A stretch of DNA of 64,000 bases from Acidobacteriota bacterium. GTDB lineage: Bacteria; Acidobacteriota; Terriglobia; Terriglobales; Acidobacteriaceae. Under the pieces are notes generated by a model that was not told where the DNA came from, did not search any database, and saw only the letters and a program-made list of their open reading frames with translations. The translations under genes and the position numbers were made by a program. This document shows positions 63,175-64,000 of the stretch, in pieces (within the stretch, counting starts at the first letter, position 1; each line of letters starts with the position of its first letter). The stretch lies in NCBI GenBank assembly GCA_021780315.1, contig JAJXYY010000003.1, positions 22,325 through 86,324 on the forward strand, written 5' to 3'.

Positions 63175-63912
63175 ATGTCATGGTACGCCTATTGCATTGC
63201 AGAGAGACAAGCCTTTCCGGAGCTAGCCCGTCATCGGCGACCGATGCCCCTGACTGGAGTGACGGGGTTATTTGGTAATCAGGCGTTTCTCTTCCCCGCA
63301 AGCGATCTCGCCGTGATTGTGTCCGAGCATAGTCCTGAGGACAGCGCCCGGATGGACCAGCAGGCCGCGAAAGATCACGCCCGCGTGATTGGCGACTGCT
63401 TCAAACACTCGACTGTACTTCCGTTTCGATTTGGCACCACGTTTCAGGACGACGACGCCCTGCGTCGGTCGGTACGCTCCAACCAGCGGCACTTTATGGC
63501 CAACGTGGAGCGTCTGCGCGGTAAAGCCGAGATGCACCTGAAGGTGCTGGTGGATGACACGTGCCCGGGCAACTCAGCCCGCGACATGACGGTTGGCCAG
63601 CAGTACCTGACCAGCCTGCGACAGAGCGCCAGCCGGCAGCGGGAGCGTCAGTCCAAGGCCCGTGCACTGTCCATCCAGATGCATCGGATGTTTCTGCCGC
63701 TGGCGGAGGAGATTACCTGCAAGCGCACCGACTCCGGCAAGATGCTGCTGGATATCGCGCACCTGATCGATAACAAGACGGTAGAGCGCTACCAGAACAA
63801 GTACTCGTCGGCGACGCAGGAGTTGAAGGAGTGCCGGATGCAGTTGTCGGGTCCGTGGCCTCCATATCATTTTGTGCATCGCTCGGCGGCGCAGCAGCAC
63901 CACTCCGCCTAA
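63175..63912 (+). CDS. GvpL/GvpF-family protein, without visible gas-vesicle genes
   Basis: A 245-residue protein of the GvpL/GvpF family, minor components in gas-vesicle assembly. Family motifs in order are SWYAYCIAERQ, a VIVSEHSPED block near residue 50, the HARVIGDCFKHSTVLPFRFGTTF block near 70-90, a GKAEMHLKVLVDD block near 120, and the C-terminal MQLSGPWPPYHFV. The middle is charged and helical (QSASRQRERQSKARAL). No gvpA, gvpN or other gas-vesicle gene lies in the window up to its end, 88 bases later. Such stand-alone GvpL/F genes may have another role. GGAAGG precedes the ATG by nine bases. Confidence 0.88.
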   Translation: MSWYAYCIAERQAFPELARHRRPMPLTGVTGLFGNQAFLFPASDLAVIVSEHSPEDSARMDQQAAKDHARVIGDCFKHSTVLPFRFGTTFQDDDALRRSVRSNQRHFMANVERLRGKAEMHLKVLVDDTCPGNSARDMTVGQQYLTSLRQSASRQRERQSKARALSIQMHRMFLPLAEEITCKRTDSGKMLLDIAHLIDNKTVERYQNKYSSATQELKECRMQLSGPWPPYHFVHRSAAQQHHSA

Positions 63913-63930
63913 GTCGCAGCATCGCTGATC

Positions 63931-63988
63931 GCCCGCCCTGCTGGCTTGCTTCTCTCGTTTTAGAGGCTGCCAGACAGGGCGGGCTTTT
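63931..63988 (+). terminator. Rho-independent terminator after the GvpL/F-like gene
   Basis: GCCCGCCCTG (63931-63940) pairs perfectly with CAGGGCGGGC (63975-63984), followed by TTTTG. A nested CTGGC/GCCAG stem lies inside. It comes 18 bases after the GvpL/F stop, so this gene appears to be monocistronic or the last of its transcript. Confidence 0.85.
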
Positions 63989-64000
63989 GTTGCGTGGCGA

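Overview
The window looks like a chromosomal segment of a GC-rich soil acidobacterium (Acidobacteriota, class Terriglobia, near Granulicella, Edaphobacter or Terriglobus). This is inferred from an Oar-like TonB-dependent receptor with a carboxypeptidase-regulatory N-domain, a winged-helix/TolB-like/TPR regulator, a large FG-GAP plus Ig-like secreted protein, a DUF481 outer-membrane protein, and the housekeeping gene mix. I saw no phage, transposase, integrase, plasmid or CRISPR signal. Most of the sequence is densely packed chromosomal housekeeping DNA.

Layout. 1-5.6 kb: the 3' part of galM, a two-subunit 3-oxoacid CoA-transferase, a MOFRL-type glycerate 2-kinase, and a membrane-anchored winged-helix TPR regulator. 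5.9-12.8 kb: the TonB-dependent receptor, a sialate/carboxylate-type MFS transporter, a methyltransferase, and a TauE/SafE exporter with DUF1634 partner. 12.9-21 kb: a potassium-uptake locus reading kdpD(N)-kdpE-small ORF-kdpF-kdpA-kdpB-kdpC on the minus strand, with the membrane/histidine-kinase half of KdpD as a separate divergent gene. 21.4-24.7 kb: tRNA-Cys, a peroxiredoxin with an apparent cysteine-codon attenuator, a PhzF protein and a response regulator. 24.7-42.7 kb: recG, an ABC exporter pair, a DUF374 acyltransferase, queA, polA, a second peroxiredoxin, a TPR membrane protein, an ion-channel-like protein, a response regulator, DUF2905, xseA, glmM, a hypothetical gene and a lactonase-type propeller. 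42.7-50.2 kb: an alcohol dehydrogenase, the efp-acyP-apt group, a secreted unknown, trpE and trpG separated by a 19-base homopolymer, and a glutamate dehydrogenase. 50.3-64 kb: the giant FG-GAP protein, pgsA, class I fumarase, a PfkB sugar kinase, an aspartase/fumarase-superfamily lyase, a beta-barrel protein, a cytochrome c, DUF481 and a GvpL/GvpF-family protein.

Main observations. (1) The peroxiredoxin leader at 22421-22560 has what a transcription attenuator needs: a 23-codon leader ORF with a CTCRCC cluster, a strong terminator in the 5' untranslated region, and a 14-bp alternative pairing between leader codons and the terminator's 5' arm. (2) KdpD is split at the cytoplasmic/membrane boundary into two divergent genes whose ATG codons can share one CATG palindrome. 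(3) A run of 19 C (19 G on the coding strand) lies between trpE and trpG, six bases after a perfect TTGACA. (4) EF-P has Asn where the modified Lys normally sits. (5) A GvpL/GvpF protein stands without any visible gas-vesicle genes.

All calls come from reading the sequence and its translations by eye; no database search or structure prediction was run. Start codons are given with the reason for choosing them where it mattered.
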